DNA of 64,000 nt from Monodelphis domestica. Its lineage: Eukaryota > Chordata > Mammalia > Didelphimorphia > Didelphidae. Positions 1 through 12,633 of this stretch are shown one piece after another; positions within the stretch are counted from its first letter, which is position 1, and every line of letters starts with the position of its first letter. A program made the translations under genes and the position numbers. The notes below the pieces were generated by a model, which had not been told where the DNA came from, ran no database searches, and saw only the letters and a list, made by a program, of their open reading frames with translations. Location of the stretch: the NCBI RefSeq assembly GCF_027887165.1, contig NC_077233.1:232429872-232493871 (forward strand), read 5' to 3'.

Positions 1-1567
1 TTGGCCTGCCTGGCTTTGGAATTAGTACCATGTTTATGCCATAAAAGGAGTTTGGTAGAACTCCCTCTTTGCTTATTATGTCAAATAGTTTGTATAGTAT
101 TGGAGTTAGCTGTTCTTTGAATGTTTGATAGATTTCACTGGTGAATCCGTCAAGCCCTGGGGATTTTTTCTTAGGAAGTTCTTTGATGGCCTGTTGGATT
201 TCTGTTTCTGATATGGGATTATTTAAGAAATCTATTTCTTCTTCTGTTAGTCTAGGCAATTTATATTTTTGTAAATATTCATCCATATCACCTAGGTTGG
301 TGTATTTATTGCCATATAGTTGGGCAAAATAGTTTTTAATGATTGCCTTAATTTCCTCTTCATTGGAGGTGAGATCCCCCTTTTCATCCTTGATGCTGTT
401 AATTTGCCTTTCTTCTTTCCTTTTTTTAATTAGATTGACCAGTACTTTGTCTATTTTGTCTGTTTTTTCAAAGTACCAGCTTCTAGTCTTGTTTATTAGC
501 TCAATAGTTCTGTCACTTTTGATTATATTAATTTCTCCCTTAATTTTTAGGATCTCTAGTTTGGTTTTCTTCTGGGGGGTTTTAATTTGTCTGTTCTCAA
601 GTTTTTTGATTTGCATTTCCAATTCCTTGATCTCTGTCCTCCCTAATTTGTTAATATATGCACTCAGGGATATGAATGTTCCTCTAAGTACTGCCTTGGC
701 TGCATCCCATAAGGTTTGAAAGGATGTCTCACCTTTGTCATTTTCTTCAATGAAATTATTAAATGTTTCTATGATTTCTTCTCTAACTATCCAATTTTGG
801 AGTATCATATTATTTAATTTCCAATTAGTTTTTGATTTGGCTCTCCATGTGCCCTTACTGATCAATATTTTTATTGCCTTGTGATCTGAAAAGGCTGCAT
901 TTATTATTTCTGCTTTCCTGCATTAGAGTGTCATGTTTCTGTGACCTAGTGTATGATCTATTTTTGTGAATGTGCCATGTGGTGCTGAAAAGAAGGTGTA
1001 TTCCTTTTTGTCCCTATTTATTTTTCTCCATATGTCTATTAACTCTAATTTTTCTAAGATTTCATTCACCTCTTTTACCTCTTTCTTGTTTATTTTTTGG
1101 TTTGATTTATCTAAATTTGATAGTGGTTGGTTCAAGTCTCCCACTAATATGGTTTTACTGTCTATTTCCTCCTTCAATTCTCCTAGTTTCTCTATTAAAA
1201 ATTTGGATGCTATACCATTTGGTGCATACATGTTGATTAGTGATATTTCCTCATTGTCTATACTCCCTTTTAACAGAATATATTTACCTTCCCTATCCCT
1301 TTTGATCAGTTCTATTTTTGCTTTGGCTTTGTCAGATATCATGATTGCAACTCATGCCTTCTTTCTATCAGTTGAGGCCCAAAAAGTCTTACTCCAACCT
1401 TTAATTCTAACCTTGTGAGTGTCAACCTGCCTCATATGTGATTCTTGAAGACAACAAATGGTAGGGTTTTGGGTTCTAATCCAATCTGCTATTTGTCTAC
1501 GTTTTATGGGTGAGTTCATCCCATTCACGTTCAAAGTTATGATTGTCATTTGTGGATTCGCTGGCAT
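1..1567 (-). pseudogene. L1 ORF2 5' part (endonuclease and start of RT), broken
   Basis: The frame opening at 1567 begins MPANPQMTIITLNVNG, the usual start of the L1 APE-type endonuclease, and includes the conserved CCLQESHM stretch. After a break near 1342-1352 the reading continues with the endonuclease core (an INMYAPNG stretch, a VGDLN motif, and a C-terminal IDHTLGHR). The RT portion below position 923 is interrupted. The protein normally nicks target DNA and copies L1 RNA; this copy cannot encode a full product because the open frame is split and the 3' part lies outside the window. Confidence 0.8.
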
Positions 1568-2209
1568 TTTGATATCTTCCCCTAGTTCTGACCTTTCTTC
1601 TTTAGCTATCTCCTTTTGAACCAGTGATTTACTTTAGGTCAGTCCCCCTAGTCCCCTCCCTTGAGATGCTTCCCTTTCTAGCCCCTCCATTTTTATACTC
1701 CCTCCCCTCTCCCCCTCCTTGATTTTCCTTTCTTTCTTGCCCTAATGGATAAGATAGAATTCAGGATCCCACTGGATCTAGATGTTCTTCCCTCTCAGAT
1801 TTGATTTCACTGAGAGTAAGGTTTAAGTAATTCCACTTCACGCTCTCTTCCTCTCCTTCTCATATGAGAGTTCTTCCCCTCCCCTTCCCATGTGTATCTT
1901 TATATGGGAAAGATAATTCTATTAAGTCCCCCCCCCATTTCTTGAAGTAAATCTTAGTGTTATCGATGGTTCCCCCCTCCCTTTTCCTTTCTTTGCTCCC
2001 ACTTTCCCCAAATCTTCTTAATGCCCCAATCTTTCCCTATGCATGTTTCTTCTAACTACTCTTATGATGCATACAATTTCTGAGAATTACACAAAACATT
2101 TTCCCCACATATTAATATATATATAATTTGATGTAAATGTAGTCCTTATAGAAGAGAGTTTGACTTAAAAAAAAAAAGATAAGATTTATCTCCTTTTCCC
2201 TTTCTTTCA

Positions 2210-3132
2210 TATTTACCTTTTCATGATTCTCTTGCTTTCTGTGCTTGGATATTAAATTTTCCACTAAGTTCTGGTCTTTTCTTAGCAAATGCTTGGAAAT
2301 CTTCTATTTTGTTGAATGCCCATACTTTCCCCTGGAAGTATATAGTCAGTTTTGCTGGGTAGTTGATTCTTGGTTGGAGACCCAGCTCTCTTGCCTTTCT
2401 AAATATCGTGTTCCATGCTTTGCGGTCTCTTAGTGTGTTAGCCGCTAAGTCGTGTGTGATCCTTATGGGAGCCCCCTTATATCTGAAGCTCCTCTTCTTG
2501 GCTTCTTGTAGGATTTTCTCCTTTTCTTGGAAGCTCTTGAATTTGGCAATTACATTCCTAGGGGTTGTCTTTTGGGGATTTAGTATAGAGGATGTTCTAT
2601 GAACCCTTTCTATTTCTATTTTGCCCCCTTGCTCCAGAACGTGTGGGTAATTTTCTTTTATAATCTCCTGTAGAATAATATTGAGTTTATTGTTTATCTC
2701 TGGTTTTTCTGGGAGACCGATAATTCGGAGGTTGTCTCTTCTCCCTCAGTTTTCCATGTCTGTGACCTTCTCAGTGAGATATTTTATGTTTTCTTCTAAT
2801 TCATTAATTTTTTGGCTTTGCTTTATTGATTCTTGCTGTTTTATGATCTCACTTTCTTCGAGTTGCTTAATTCTGGTCGTTAGGGACTGGTTTTGCTTTT
2901 CAGCTTTGTCTGCCCTTCTATTGGATGCTTCGAGCTCTTTTTCCAATTGAGCAGGCTTATCTGTCAGACTGCTGATCTCTTTCTCCCATTTTTCTTTCCA
3001 GGTTTCCATCTTTTGGATAAGTTCATTTGAGATCTTCCAGAGCTTGTTGATAGTTTCCATTTTGGGAGGCATGTTCTGATTTTCTTTGGATTTCCTCCTC
3101 ATTCTCTTCTTTTCCTTGGGTACTTCCACCAT
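2210..3132 (-). pseudogene. L1 ORF1 (RNA-binding chaperone), broken
   Basis: The frame from 3132 to 2746 encodes 128 residues that are lysine/glutamate-rich with heptad spacing, matching the L1 ORF1p coiled coil. An in-frame TGA at 2746-2748 stops it. Beyond it the minus-strand reading resumes with the RRM/C-terminal-domain part of ORF1p (NVIAKFKSF-type and RKARELGLQPRINYPAKL-type motifs). The ORF1 end is approximate. L1 ORF1p trimers coat L1 RNA; this copy is disabled by at least the TGA. Confidence 0.7.
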
Positions 3133-3799
3133 AAAAGTTTTTAATAGTCACCTTTTTCCCTTTCTTCCTGGAGGCTTGATTTTGGGCCATGTGAGCCATC
3201 CCTTTGGTGGTTTTATTCCCCTTTCCTTTTTGGTCTGGGGTCTGGGTGATATGGGTGGGTTTTCTGTGAATTTAGGTTGCCTCAGACTAGTTCTTCCCAG
3301 CCTCTGAGGTTTCTTAGAGTGCTGGGCCCCTGATCACAGCCAAACTGCCCAGGTGTTCAGCTCCGCCCAGATAATCAGCGCGTGGTCCGCCCCTGGTGTT
3401 TAGCTCCTCCCAGATGCTCAGCGCAACCGCCCCAAGTACAGCTCCGCGGACCCCCTGTGCTCAGCGCCGGGTTCTCCTGTGAAACCGCCCTGAGATGTTT
3501 TTTTCCTGGCAGTCCCCAGATCCCAAGGACCCTGGCGTTTCCCACTCACTCACTGTCCCAGTGAGCGCTCCAGTAGCTCACTCTGGTTTGGTGGGAAAGG
3601 TGGGGGGGGGGGGGGGGAGGGCAGCTCAGTTCACATTTCTGTGCAAGTTTTTCCTCCTTTTTATAGTGTGGAAATGTTCAAACCCCACGTACCTTCGCCT
3701 GTGTGGTGTACTGGGGAGTACTGGGGAGTCCTTCTGTTCCTCCAAAGGTGATTTTTATGCTCCTTTGATGTAGTCTATTTCGGGGAGAGGAAGCGTGTG

Positions 3800-4560
3800 G
3801 TGTCTAGATTGCAGCTATGATTACCCGGAACCCCAGTTCCTTTACTCTTAAGAATATCACATTCCAAATCCTCTGATCTTTTAATGTAGAACCTGCTAAA
3901 GTTTGCCTTATCATGATTTAGGCTCCACTATATTTGAATATCTCTTTCTGGATGCTTAAAATATTTTCTCCTTAACTCTGGAATTTGGCTATAATATTCC
4001 TGGGTGTTTTCATTTTAAGATCTCTTTCAGGAGATGATTGGTAGATTCTGGAGAACTGTAAATTTTTTCATTCTTGCAAGGTGGTTTGATCTAAGGAGAG
4101 GTGTGATTACTGTTCTCCTGACATGCTCTGATCTGTAAAAGACCACAGGCACTCTTCACCATCCTAGAATGTGACCAGGGCCTCTTCTCCTGCAGCTTCA
4201 TGGACGAGTTGTGTTGTGCTCCTCTTAGCTTTGGGATTGCCACTTAGAATTACATATGGGCAATGTGACGGAATCATGAACCCAGTGCCAGCAAAGGGCC
4301 TCCCATAATCTCCTTCTAATCCATTGTCTGACTCCTTTGGGTTGAGGGATCCTGAAGCTGGTGCTGGCGCTGATGGAATGCCTCCAAGGCCTGCCCTGAC
4401 ACCCTAGCACCCTGTGTTAAGAGGTCTACTCTGTGTTCCAGGTCTGACCACCACTCTCCTAAGACAGAACTTTCCTGTAGCCATCCTAAGTTGTCCTAGG
4501 AAGGGAATATTGTTTCACCCTGGCCTTTTGTTGGTCCTACCACTCTAGTTTAGTTGGTTC
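3800..4560 (-). repeat. Probable degraded L1-like fragment
   Basis: The plus-strand text around 3840-4080 (for example the segment reading gaatttggctataatattcc) resembles the reverse complement of an L1 ORF1 C-terminal region from a family different from the element at 1-3800. About 4080-4560 resembles GC-richer L1 5'UTR sequence. No long open frame supports a gene. The assignment rests on general resemblance only. Confidence 0.35.
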
Positions 4561-4615
4561 TACCACATTTAGAATAGAAATTCAGAGAATTCAGGTGAGT
4601 CCTTATCTTTACTCC

Positions 4616-5276
4616 TGTCAATCTTAAAAACTACTCAGACTGTACTTTAGAAGATTTGATTTAGCTATTGTAACAATGGAGATACTTGGTCTAACAAGAA
4701 TCAGGAATGTCTTAGGAACTTTACATTACTCCACCCATACTTAGACATACTTTAGGGGAAGATTAAGTTATAAACTCCTGATTGAACAATGAAAGTACTT
4801 AACTCATACCTTATAGTGAAGCTAGAACTTTAAACTAAGTCTATTTTTAGATCTAATGCAAAAAGGTGTTAAGTACCTGTAAAGGTTAAATTAATCACAA
4901 AAAGTTCAAGCAACTCACAAAAGGTGAGCTTAACAAAGAAGTATGAAGTACCTCAGAAGATATAATCTAACCAGAGAAGGTGAGAACTAAAGAATAGGCA
5001 GTCCTAAAAAAAAGCGTCTACTGTGATTGGTAGACATAAAAATTTAGGGGAGGTGACATAAGAGAAAATTCTCTTTAAAAGGAGGCTAAAAGTCAGTTCA
5101 GGAAAGTTCTGAACTCAGTTCAGGAGATTGAGTTCCATGGAGGCCTGGAGCTTCCTTGGAGACAGTCTTGTGGTGAGTGATAAGACTGACTCCCTTTCCT
5201 TTAGACTCAGGAAGGCCACTTTGGCCAAGGCCTTTAACTACTGCCTGGATCAGCCTGAGCCAGAGCAGCTTAAATT

Positions 5277-5357
<81 letters not shown>

Positions 5358-5483
5358 TTAATTCCTTCTCTCTATATTAAAATCTCCATAATTCCCAGCT
5401 GACTTGGGTATTTTATTATTTGGAAATCATCCCTGGCAATTAATTATTTAGATTTAAGTCAAAACACTAAAATTATCCTTACA
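4616..5483 (+). mobile_element. Solo LTR (family A), copy 1
   Basis: Starts TGTCAATCTTAAAAACTAC and ends ATTATCCTTACA. It is flanked by a perfect 4-bp duplication CTCC (4612-4615 and 5484-5487). It shares long stretches with the copies at 12634, 18955, 24452 and 49918, including the (CT)n tract and the adjacent ttaattcctt and aaaatctccataa segments. No internal retroviral sequence is attached, so it is a solo LTR. The 4-bp duplication fits a class I (gamma-like) integrase. Confidence 0.85.
5281..5354 (+). repeat. (CT)n microsatellite inside the LTR
   Basis: An almost pure CT dinucleotide run of about 74 bases within LTR copy 1. The same position is CT-rich in the other copies of the family, so the microsatellite was seeded by the LTR. 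Confidence 0.97.
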
Positions 5484-5602
5484 CTCCACCATTTTGGCTC
5501 TACTTCCTCAGAGTTTCCTGACTACAAGGCCAGCCCTCTTATCCACTCTACCAACCTGCCTCTCAGGCATAGTATAATGTGACCCAACATTTTTCACATT
5601 AT

Positions 5603-5803
5603 TTTTTTAAACCCTTACCTTCCATCTTGGAGTCAATACTATGTATTGGCTCCAAGGCAGAAGAGTAGTAAGGGCTAGGCAATGTGGGTTAAGTGACTTG
5701 CCCAGGGTCACACAGCTGGGAGGTGTCTGAGGCCAGATTTGAACCTAGGACCTCCTATCTCTAGGCCTGACTCTCAATCCACTGAGCTACCCAGCTGTCC
5801 CCA
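5603..5803 (-). mobile_element. Marsupial tRNA-type SINE
   Basis: Reverse complement of the canonical marsupial SINE body: gggacagctgggtagctcag start, the ggttcaaat B-box region, gtgtgaccctgggcaagtca, and a terminal oligo-A represented here by tttttttaaa at the left. It matches the SINE at 63127-63340 in the other orientation. Confidence 0.9.
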
Positions 5804-5891
5804 CATTATTTGTTTTTAATACATGAAGAGAGATAGATTAATGTAATAAATAAAAACAAATGAGAGCTATAGGTAACAAATGAAAGTCTCT

Positions 5892-6353
5892 GGAGAGGGT
5901 ATATATTAAATTAAAGTTAATTTATTAATCAACTGCTCAAGATTTCTAACCAGTAATGGACTCATTCCACAATCTGAACAGATATCACAAAACTCAAGCA
6001 GGGCAAAGGGGGATGGGGGAGGAATAGAAAGAGGTCTGAGATTACTAAGCAACTAGATTGGGCAAGAAAAGAGAGCCCAACTTCCTGGTGCATAAGCTAG
6101 TATATATTCCTCTTGGCATCATCATCCTGTCCCTCCCTTGGACATCTCTGATTAGAAAACAGGCATCTAAGAAAGGGCCTCAATCCTCCCTCATTATTTC
6201 ATCTCAAGAGAAAAGTCTAAGGAGGACTCCAACACATCCTTTCCTCCTCATAGTGTGGCTAGACCACCATGGCCTCTAGAGCTGACTGACTTCATTAGCT
6301 AAGAGAGTCCTTGTTTGCAGAGATACAAGGAGCAGGGTTCCATCCTTCCTGTA
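5892..6353 (-). mobile_element. Probable solo LTR, second family
   Basis: On the minus strand the segment starts TGTTACAGGAAGG, has a TATA-like GGAATATATAC (complement of about 6105-6115) and an AATAAA-type signal (complement of taatttattaatc near 5923). Those signals are ordered as U3-R-U5. I could not find a convincing target duplication, so the lower boundary is approximate. Confidence 0.45.
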
Positions 6354-6569
6354 ACAAAAGTCAGTTCAGTGATAATGCCCTTAACCCTATTATCCTTAAC
6401 AAAAACAGAAAATCTAGGGACAAAAGAAGGGATCACCCAACCTAGTTTCATAGTCTGAGAGAGAGATTATATGAGCTTTAAAATCAAACTGTTTTTCAGG
6501 GGGAAACAAAGAGAAAATTATTTCCCAATTTTATAACAATTTCCCACATAATCAATGGACAAGTACTTA

Positions 6570-7790
6570 CTAAGTATCTACTGTGTGTCAGAAACTGTAA
6601 TAGATACTGGATATTATTCACAAAGACAAAACTGAGTCCTACCCTGAAGGAGTTTGCATCTATGAGGAGTGACAACATATATGTTGTATATTTGTATATA
6701 TTTTGTACATTTATATATAGACATACATACGGGCAAATACATTTTATGTAGATGTACAATGTACATATTGTGCTAAGATGCATACAAAGTAGATGCAATT
6801 TAACCATTGATTGGAAGGCACTAGTAGATGAAGATAAAGACCTAATTCAGAAGCTGGTGCTTTAGCTAAGTCTTGAAGTTAGGGACTACAAGTTATGGAG
6901 ATGGAGAAGGAAAGCTATTAAGTTATGGGGGAAAGTAAATGCAGAGGCATGAAGGTAGAAGACAAAGCAATGGGTGTGAAGAAAAGCAAGGAAATTAGTA
7001 TGGCTGGACCATAAAGAACATGGAAGAGTGTGGTAAAAGTGGCACACTGGATGGAGGGCAGTGTCTGAAGTTAGGAAAACCCATCTTCTTGAATTCAAAT
7101 CTGGTCTCAGATACTTATTAGTTGTGTGTCTCTGGGCGAGGCACTTAACCCTGTTTACTTCAATTTCCTCATATGAGGTTTCCTCATATGAGCTGGAGAA
7201 GGAAAAAGCAAACCACTCCAGTATCCCTGCCAAGAAAACCCCAAATTGGTCACAAAAAGTTGGAGATGATTGAAACATCTGAAAAACAACAACTAATACA
7301 TAAGGAAACTAGAAAAGTACCAAAGGCAAGATTATGAAGAATTTTAAGTACTAGTGTTGATTCTCTAAGAAACATAAAATAAAGCCACAGTAGTCTTATT
7401 GAGTGGGAGTGGGAGGTATGTTATATAATGGAATCTTTTCTTTAAGAGAATCACTTTGATAGATTTATGGAAGATAGCCTGGAGTGAGGAAAAAGTTTGA
7501 GGCAAGGTAACCAATTAAGAAACTATTGCAAGAGTCCTCATGAGAGGTGATTAGAACCAGAAATAAAAAAGGTAGAACCTAGATAAGGGCACACATCATG
7601 GTACATATATGCTTCCAGTGGTAACATTAAAGACCAGACAGAGAAGAAAGCAGAGAGGAAGTACTTAGTGCTGATGGTAATAAAAGGACTCAGACCCAAC
7701 AGTGTAAGAAAAATGTGACCATGGAAAAAGAGCATAATAATTTTAATTGCCTATATAGAGAATAAATGTAGGCAATGAAGAAAAAAAAAA
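6570..7790 (+). repeat. Long dispersed marsupial repeat, interrupted by a SINE
   Basis: Begins with a MIR-like tactgtgtgtcagaaactg motif and continues with degenerate sequence found again at about 18210-18950 and 21870-22500 (shared phrases such as aagagaatcactttgatag, and gcaagagtc/gtaatagtcc followed by gtgag). No coding potential. The SINE at about 7030-7290 splits it. Confidence 0.6.
7030..7290 (+). mobile_element. SINE with RTE-type tail
   Basis: Contains a tRNA-like body with ttcaaatctggtctcagatac, the gcaaaccactccagtat motif and an ending in aaaacaacaac, as in the copies at 25445, 58470 and 59835. A 14-base stretch, tttcctcatatgag, is present twice in tandem around 7165-7195. Confidence 0.75.
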
Positions 7791-8520
7791 GTTGGCACCA
7801 GCAAAGTTTAGGATATAGAAAGAGAAAACGTTCCCCTTAATATAAAAGTCCAGAAGTTGATAGACAACTCCATGCACTACCAAACTGCAATAAACCAAGA
7901 GGAGGAACAAAACTGGCAAATATTCTTAAATTAGTTCCATTCCCTCAATTTATAGCAACACAGTACCAACATTCAATCCTATTGTTCTAACATATTTCCT
8001 AGGAGAAGTGCATGTTAATCTGATCTGTTGTGGTTGAATCCATTTTTCAGAAATCTCTGCTAGATTCTGTTATCTCTAGACACATAGCAGTTATCACAGA
8101 GTCTAGCACAAAGTCAAGATCTTTTGGCCCTTCATTCCAATGTTTAGTCCCAAAAATATCCTATTGGTAATTATTTTCTCCTCCTCCAAGAAGTGAGTTA
8201 AGGAAATCTTTTCCCTCTGGGCTTTGTTTGAGACAGAATTGAGTATACTATTCTCAGGATGAGCATTCAGTTTACAAAGGCTGGTTTGTTGCCCTTTGTT
8301 GATTGAGGACTCCTGGACAAGCTTACAGAAAGAGCAATGAACAGCTTGGTTACTCCCTTTACCTCAGCTGAATTGGGTTGGAAGCACAGGTGTTTTGATT
8401 GATAGGTCAAGGCTTGGTGGTGGGGATGGAGTTGACAGGCGAAGGGGAGGAGACTTGTGCATATACTGCCTGTTTGCTGCCTAGTCCATCAGCACTTCTT
8501 TGCCCAACATTAAATTGCTC
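7790..8520. other. No gene or clear repeat recognised
   Basis: AT-rich sequence with no convincing exon, RNA gene or full-length repeat. It directly precedes the L1 5' end at about 8525. Confidence 0.5.
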
Positions 8521-9159
8521 CCTTTTGGGAGCAGGCGGAGTCAAGATGGCAGAGTAGAAGCAGCAAATGTTCAGACCTCTGAAAACCTTTCCATAACTTT
8601 GCAAACTAAATGCTCCTAGGGGACTGAAAATCAAACCTAACAATAAGACAGAGCCAAGGAACCCTCCTTCTGAACTCAACTTAAGAGGTACACCCCCAAA
8701 AGCCAGAATTCTAGAACGTCAGTTTAAGGGGAAGGAAGAAGGAAGGTCCCGGGACCCCTCCCCCATCTAAAGCTCTAAACATCCAGCTGCAGCTGGAACC
8801 TCTGGCCAGCCAAAGGTGTTGGTCTGGAAGGAGTACATTTCAGGCAAAGCTGTACCAGGCTCAGGGTGTTCAACACAGGCAGGGGGTAAGCATATAGAGG
8901 AGAAATGCCAGAGCTCAGAACCTGAGGCATAGTTGCAGCAGCACAGACATATTGCCCTCCCCCTTCCCAAGGTTTCAGCCCAAGGGCACATCCAGCAACC
9001 TAGCCAGACTTAATCCCATCAAAGTATCCAGAGGAAAGGGAAGCTCAGATCCAAAGCCCATCCCCCACAGACTGCTGGACTTAATCCACAGACTGCACTG
9101 AGAGATTTACTAACAAAACTCCAAGGGTGAAGGCTAAAAGAAAAGCCCAAAACCACAAA

Positions 9160-10311
9160 AAAAAATTAGAGGAGCAAGGGATCAGGCAATAGCAGAGAGT
9201 AAAGAAGGGGTAAATATGAGCAAACAACAGAAAAAGAAAAAAGAAATTACAATCGACAGCTTCTATCCAGGCAATGAACAAAGAGCAAATGTAAACAGAG
9301 AAGGATGAAGAAACACCAAGCAAAAACACAGAAGCTTCAGCAAATTGGACACAGGCTTTGGAAGAACTCAAAATACAATTCAAAACACAATTAAGAGAGG
9401 CTGGAGACAACTGGGGAAAGAACTTAAAAAGCAAGATAAGTCATTTGGAAACAGAGGCACTTGAACTAAAACAAGAAAACAATGTCTTGAAAGCCAAAAT
9501 TAATCAGCTTGAAAATGAGACAAAGGAGATGAAAGATCAGAAGGAGAAGGATGAGCAAAAAGCCAGGGATGAAATCCAGTCTTTAAAAACCAGAATACAA
9601 CAATTAGAAGCAAGCGATTTCACAAGGCAGCAGGAAAACGATAAAACAAAATAAAAAGAATGAAAAAATTGAGGAAAATATGAAGCACCTCATTCACAAA
9701 ACAGAAGATTTAGAAAAGAGTTCCATAAGAGACAATTTAAGAATCATTGGTCTACCGGAAGACCATGACAAAAGAAAAGGCCTGGACATCATACTATAGG
9801 AAATTATCCAAGAAAACTTCCCTGATATTCTAGAACAAGAGGGGAAAGTAGAGATTGAAAGAATCCACAGATCACCTCCTGTACTTAATCCCCAACTGAC
9901 AATACCCAGGAATGTTATAGTCAAATTCAAGAACTATCAGACCAAGGAAAAAATATCACATGCTGCCAAGAAGAAGTCATTCAGATACCATGGAACCACA
10001 GTGAGGGTGACACAGGATCTGGCTGCATCTACACTGAAGACCAAAAGGCATGGAATATGATATTCCAGAAAGCAAGGGAACAAGGTTTACAACCAAGAAT
10101 CAACTACCCAGCAAAACTGACTATATTCTTACAGGGAAAAGTATGGTCATTTAACAAGATAGAAGAATTCAAAACATTGGTAAAGAAAAGACTAGACCTG
10201 AACAGAAAATTTGATGCCCAAGCACAGAACTTAAGAGTATCATCAAAAAAGGTAATTAAAAAAGAGGGGAAAAAGGAAAAAAAATTTAAGAGACCCAAAA
10301 AGTTAAAATGA
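9160..10311 (+). pseudogene. L1 ORF1, first copy, broken
   Basis: A coiled-coil frame at 9358-9654 (98 residues, Lys/Glu-rich) ends in TAA. The RRM-like part follows in another frame, interrupted by a TAG near 9795, and the C-terminal domain reads in frame at 10057-10311 (KAREQGLQPRINYPAKLT). There are therefore at least two frame breaks. The region just after ORF1 (10312-10365) is where the second L1 5' block is joined. Confidence 0.75.
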
Positions 10312-11229
10312 TATGTATCCCTAAAAGAAAAGAGGTCATTGATAACTCTTAGACATTGTTATTATGAGAGGAGGACTCAAGAGGGCAGAGTAGAAGCAGC
10401 AAATATTCAGACCTCTGAAAACCCTTCCTGACCGATCACAAACTGAATGTTCCTAGGGGACTGAAAACCAAACCTAACAACAAGATGGAGCCAAGGAACC
10501 CTCCTGCTGAACTCAATTTAAAAGGCACACCCCCCACCAAAAGCCGGAATCCAAGAACACTCGGGTTTAAGGGGAAGGCAAAAAGAAGGTCCCAGGACCC
10601 CTCCCCCCCACCTAGAGTGCTAAGCCTCCAGTCGCAACAGGAACCTCTGGGCGAGCAAAGGCTCTGGTCTGAAAGGTGTACCTTGTGAGCAGGGCTGTGC
10701 CAGGCTCAGAGCATGGAACACAGGAGGCGGGGAAGGAGCTGGAGAGTGAGCATAGAGCTGGCAGCCTGGTCAGAGCAGTGGAGACCCTCCATATTGCTCT
10801 AGCCTTCCAGGAGGTTTTGGCTTCAGAGCTCATCCAGCCCAACCCAGCTGAACTTAATCCCATCAAAAGTCTTCTGAGGTCAGGGAAGCCCAAGCTCCAT
10901 TACCCCTCCCTCACAGACTGCTGGACTTTAATCCAATCAAAAGCCTCCAGAGGACAGGGAAGCTCAAATTCTAAAACCCCTCCCCCACAGACTATAATGA
11001 GAGATCTGACAAAGCTCCAAGAGGTGAGACTGATAGAAAGCCCCAAAACAAAAAAAAAAAAAAATGAGAGGAGCAAGAGCACAAACAAATACGTGGGAGA
11101 AAAGAAGGGGTAAATATGAGCAAACAACAGAAAAAGAAAAAAGAAATTACAATCAACATCTTCTGTACAGGCAACAAACAAAGAGCAAACAGAACAGAGG
11201 AGGGGGGACCACCAAACCATAAAGCAGAA

Positions 11230-11990
11230 ATCCCAGCGAATTGGATACAGTCTTTGGAAGAACTCAAAATGCAATTCAAAACGTAATTAAGAGAGGCTGA
11301 AGACAACTGGGAAGAGAATTTAAAAACTAAGATAATTCATCTAGAAATAGAAAATAGCGTCTTGAAAGCCAAAATCAACCAGCTTGGAAAATGAGGCAAA
11401 GGACATGAAAGATGAGGTAAAGAGAATGAAAGATGACCTCCAAAGAAAATCAGACCAGAAGGAGAAGGATGACCAAAAAGCCAGGGATGAAATCCAGTCT
11501 TTAAGAATCAGAATACAACTAGAATTAAGCGACATCACAAGGTAGCAGGACACTATAAAACAAAACCAAAAGAATGAAAAAATTGAGGAAAATATGAAGC
11601 ACCTCATTCACAAAACAGAAGAGTTAGAAAATCATTCCAGGAGAAACAATTTAAGAATCATTGGTCTACCAGAAGGCCATGACAAAAGAAAAAGCCTGGA
11701 CACAATACTACAGGAAATTATTCAAGAAAACTGCCCTGATATTCTAGAACAAGAGGGAAAAGTGGAGATTGAAAGAATCCACAAATCACCTTCTGTACTT
11801 AATCCACAACCGACAACACCCAGGAATGTTATAGCCAAATTCAAGAACTATCAGACCAAAGAAAAAATATTCAAGCTGCCAAGAAGTCATTCGGATACCA
11901 TGGAACCACTGTGAGGATAAAGCAGGATCTGACTGCATCCACACTGAAGGACCAAAAGGCATGGAATATGATATTCTGGAAAGCAAGGTC
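11230..11990 (+). pseudogene. L1 ORF1, second copy, broken and C-terminally deleted
   Basis: Homologous to the first copy. The coiled-coil part near 11340-11590 is frame-broken. The frame at 11594-11914 (106 residues) carries the RRM-like segment (NNLRIIGLPEG, NVIAKFKNYQ). It loses the C-terminal domain: near 11988 the sequence jumps straight into ORF2 reverse-transcriptase sequence. Confidence 0.75.
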
Positions 11991-12633
11991 ACTAATTATC
12001 TTATTATTTAACATTATACTAGAAACACTAGCTGTAGTAATTAGAGAAGAAAAAGAAATTGAAGGTATTATTACATGATGGTATACTTAAAGAACCCCAG
12101 AGAATCAACCAAAAAGCTAGAGGAAATAATCAACAAGTTCAGAAAAGTTGCAGGATATAAAATAAACCCGCATAAGTCATCAGCATTTCTATATATCTCC
12201 AACACATCTCAGCAGCAAGAATTCGAAAGAGAAATTCCATTTAAAATCACCCTAGACAATATAAAATATTTAGGAATCTATCTGACGAGACAAACACAGG
12301 AACTATATGAACACAACTACAAGACACTCTCCACACAATTAAAACTAGATCCAAACAATTGGAAAAACATTGAATGCTCATTGGTTGGATGAGCTAACAT
12401 AGTAAAAATGACCATTCTACTCAAATTAATTTACTTATTTAGTGCCATACCCATTGAACTATCAAACAACTTTTTTACTGAATTAGAAAAAATCATAACA
12501 AAGTTTATTTGGAAGAACAAAAGATCAAGGATATCCAGGGAAATCGTGAAAAAAAAAATGTGAAGGAAAGAGGCCTTGCAGTCCCAGATCTCAAACTATA
12601 CTATAAAGCAGTGGTCATCAAAACAATTTGGTA
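11989..12633 (+). pseudogene. L1 ORF2 RT fragment with catalytic box deleted
   Basis: After the junction the sequence reads as the RT segment LFNIILETLAVVIREEKEIEG. It then jumps again near 12072 to the post-catalytic segment ([17 protein letters not shown], frame 12075-12392). The stretch that should carry the F/Y-A-D-D catalytic motif between them is missing. The frame continues weakly to the LTR insertion site. Confidence 0.7.

Larger units (their letters stand above)
1..3800 (-). mobile_element. L1 retrotransposon, 5' half, truncated by window edge
   Basis: Read on the minus strand this is 5'UTR (about 3.8-3.14 kb, GC-rich), then ORF1 (about 3.13-2.2 kb), an inter-ORF spacer with C/T-rich plus-strand sequence, then ORF2 from 1567 downward. 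ORF2 runs off the window at position 1 within the reverse-transcriptase half, so the element continues to the left. ORF order and protein similarity are typical of marsupial L1. The 5' boundary is approximate; a G run at about 3601-3617 lies in the 5'UTR. Confidence 0.85.

Noticed and set aside
5128..5361. 77-residue plus-strand frame ending in Leu-Ser repeats
   Set aside because: It runs through an LTR into the (CT)n tract; no domain.
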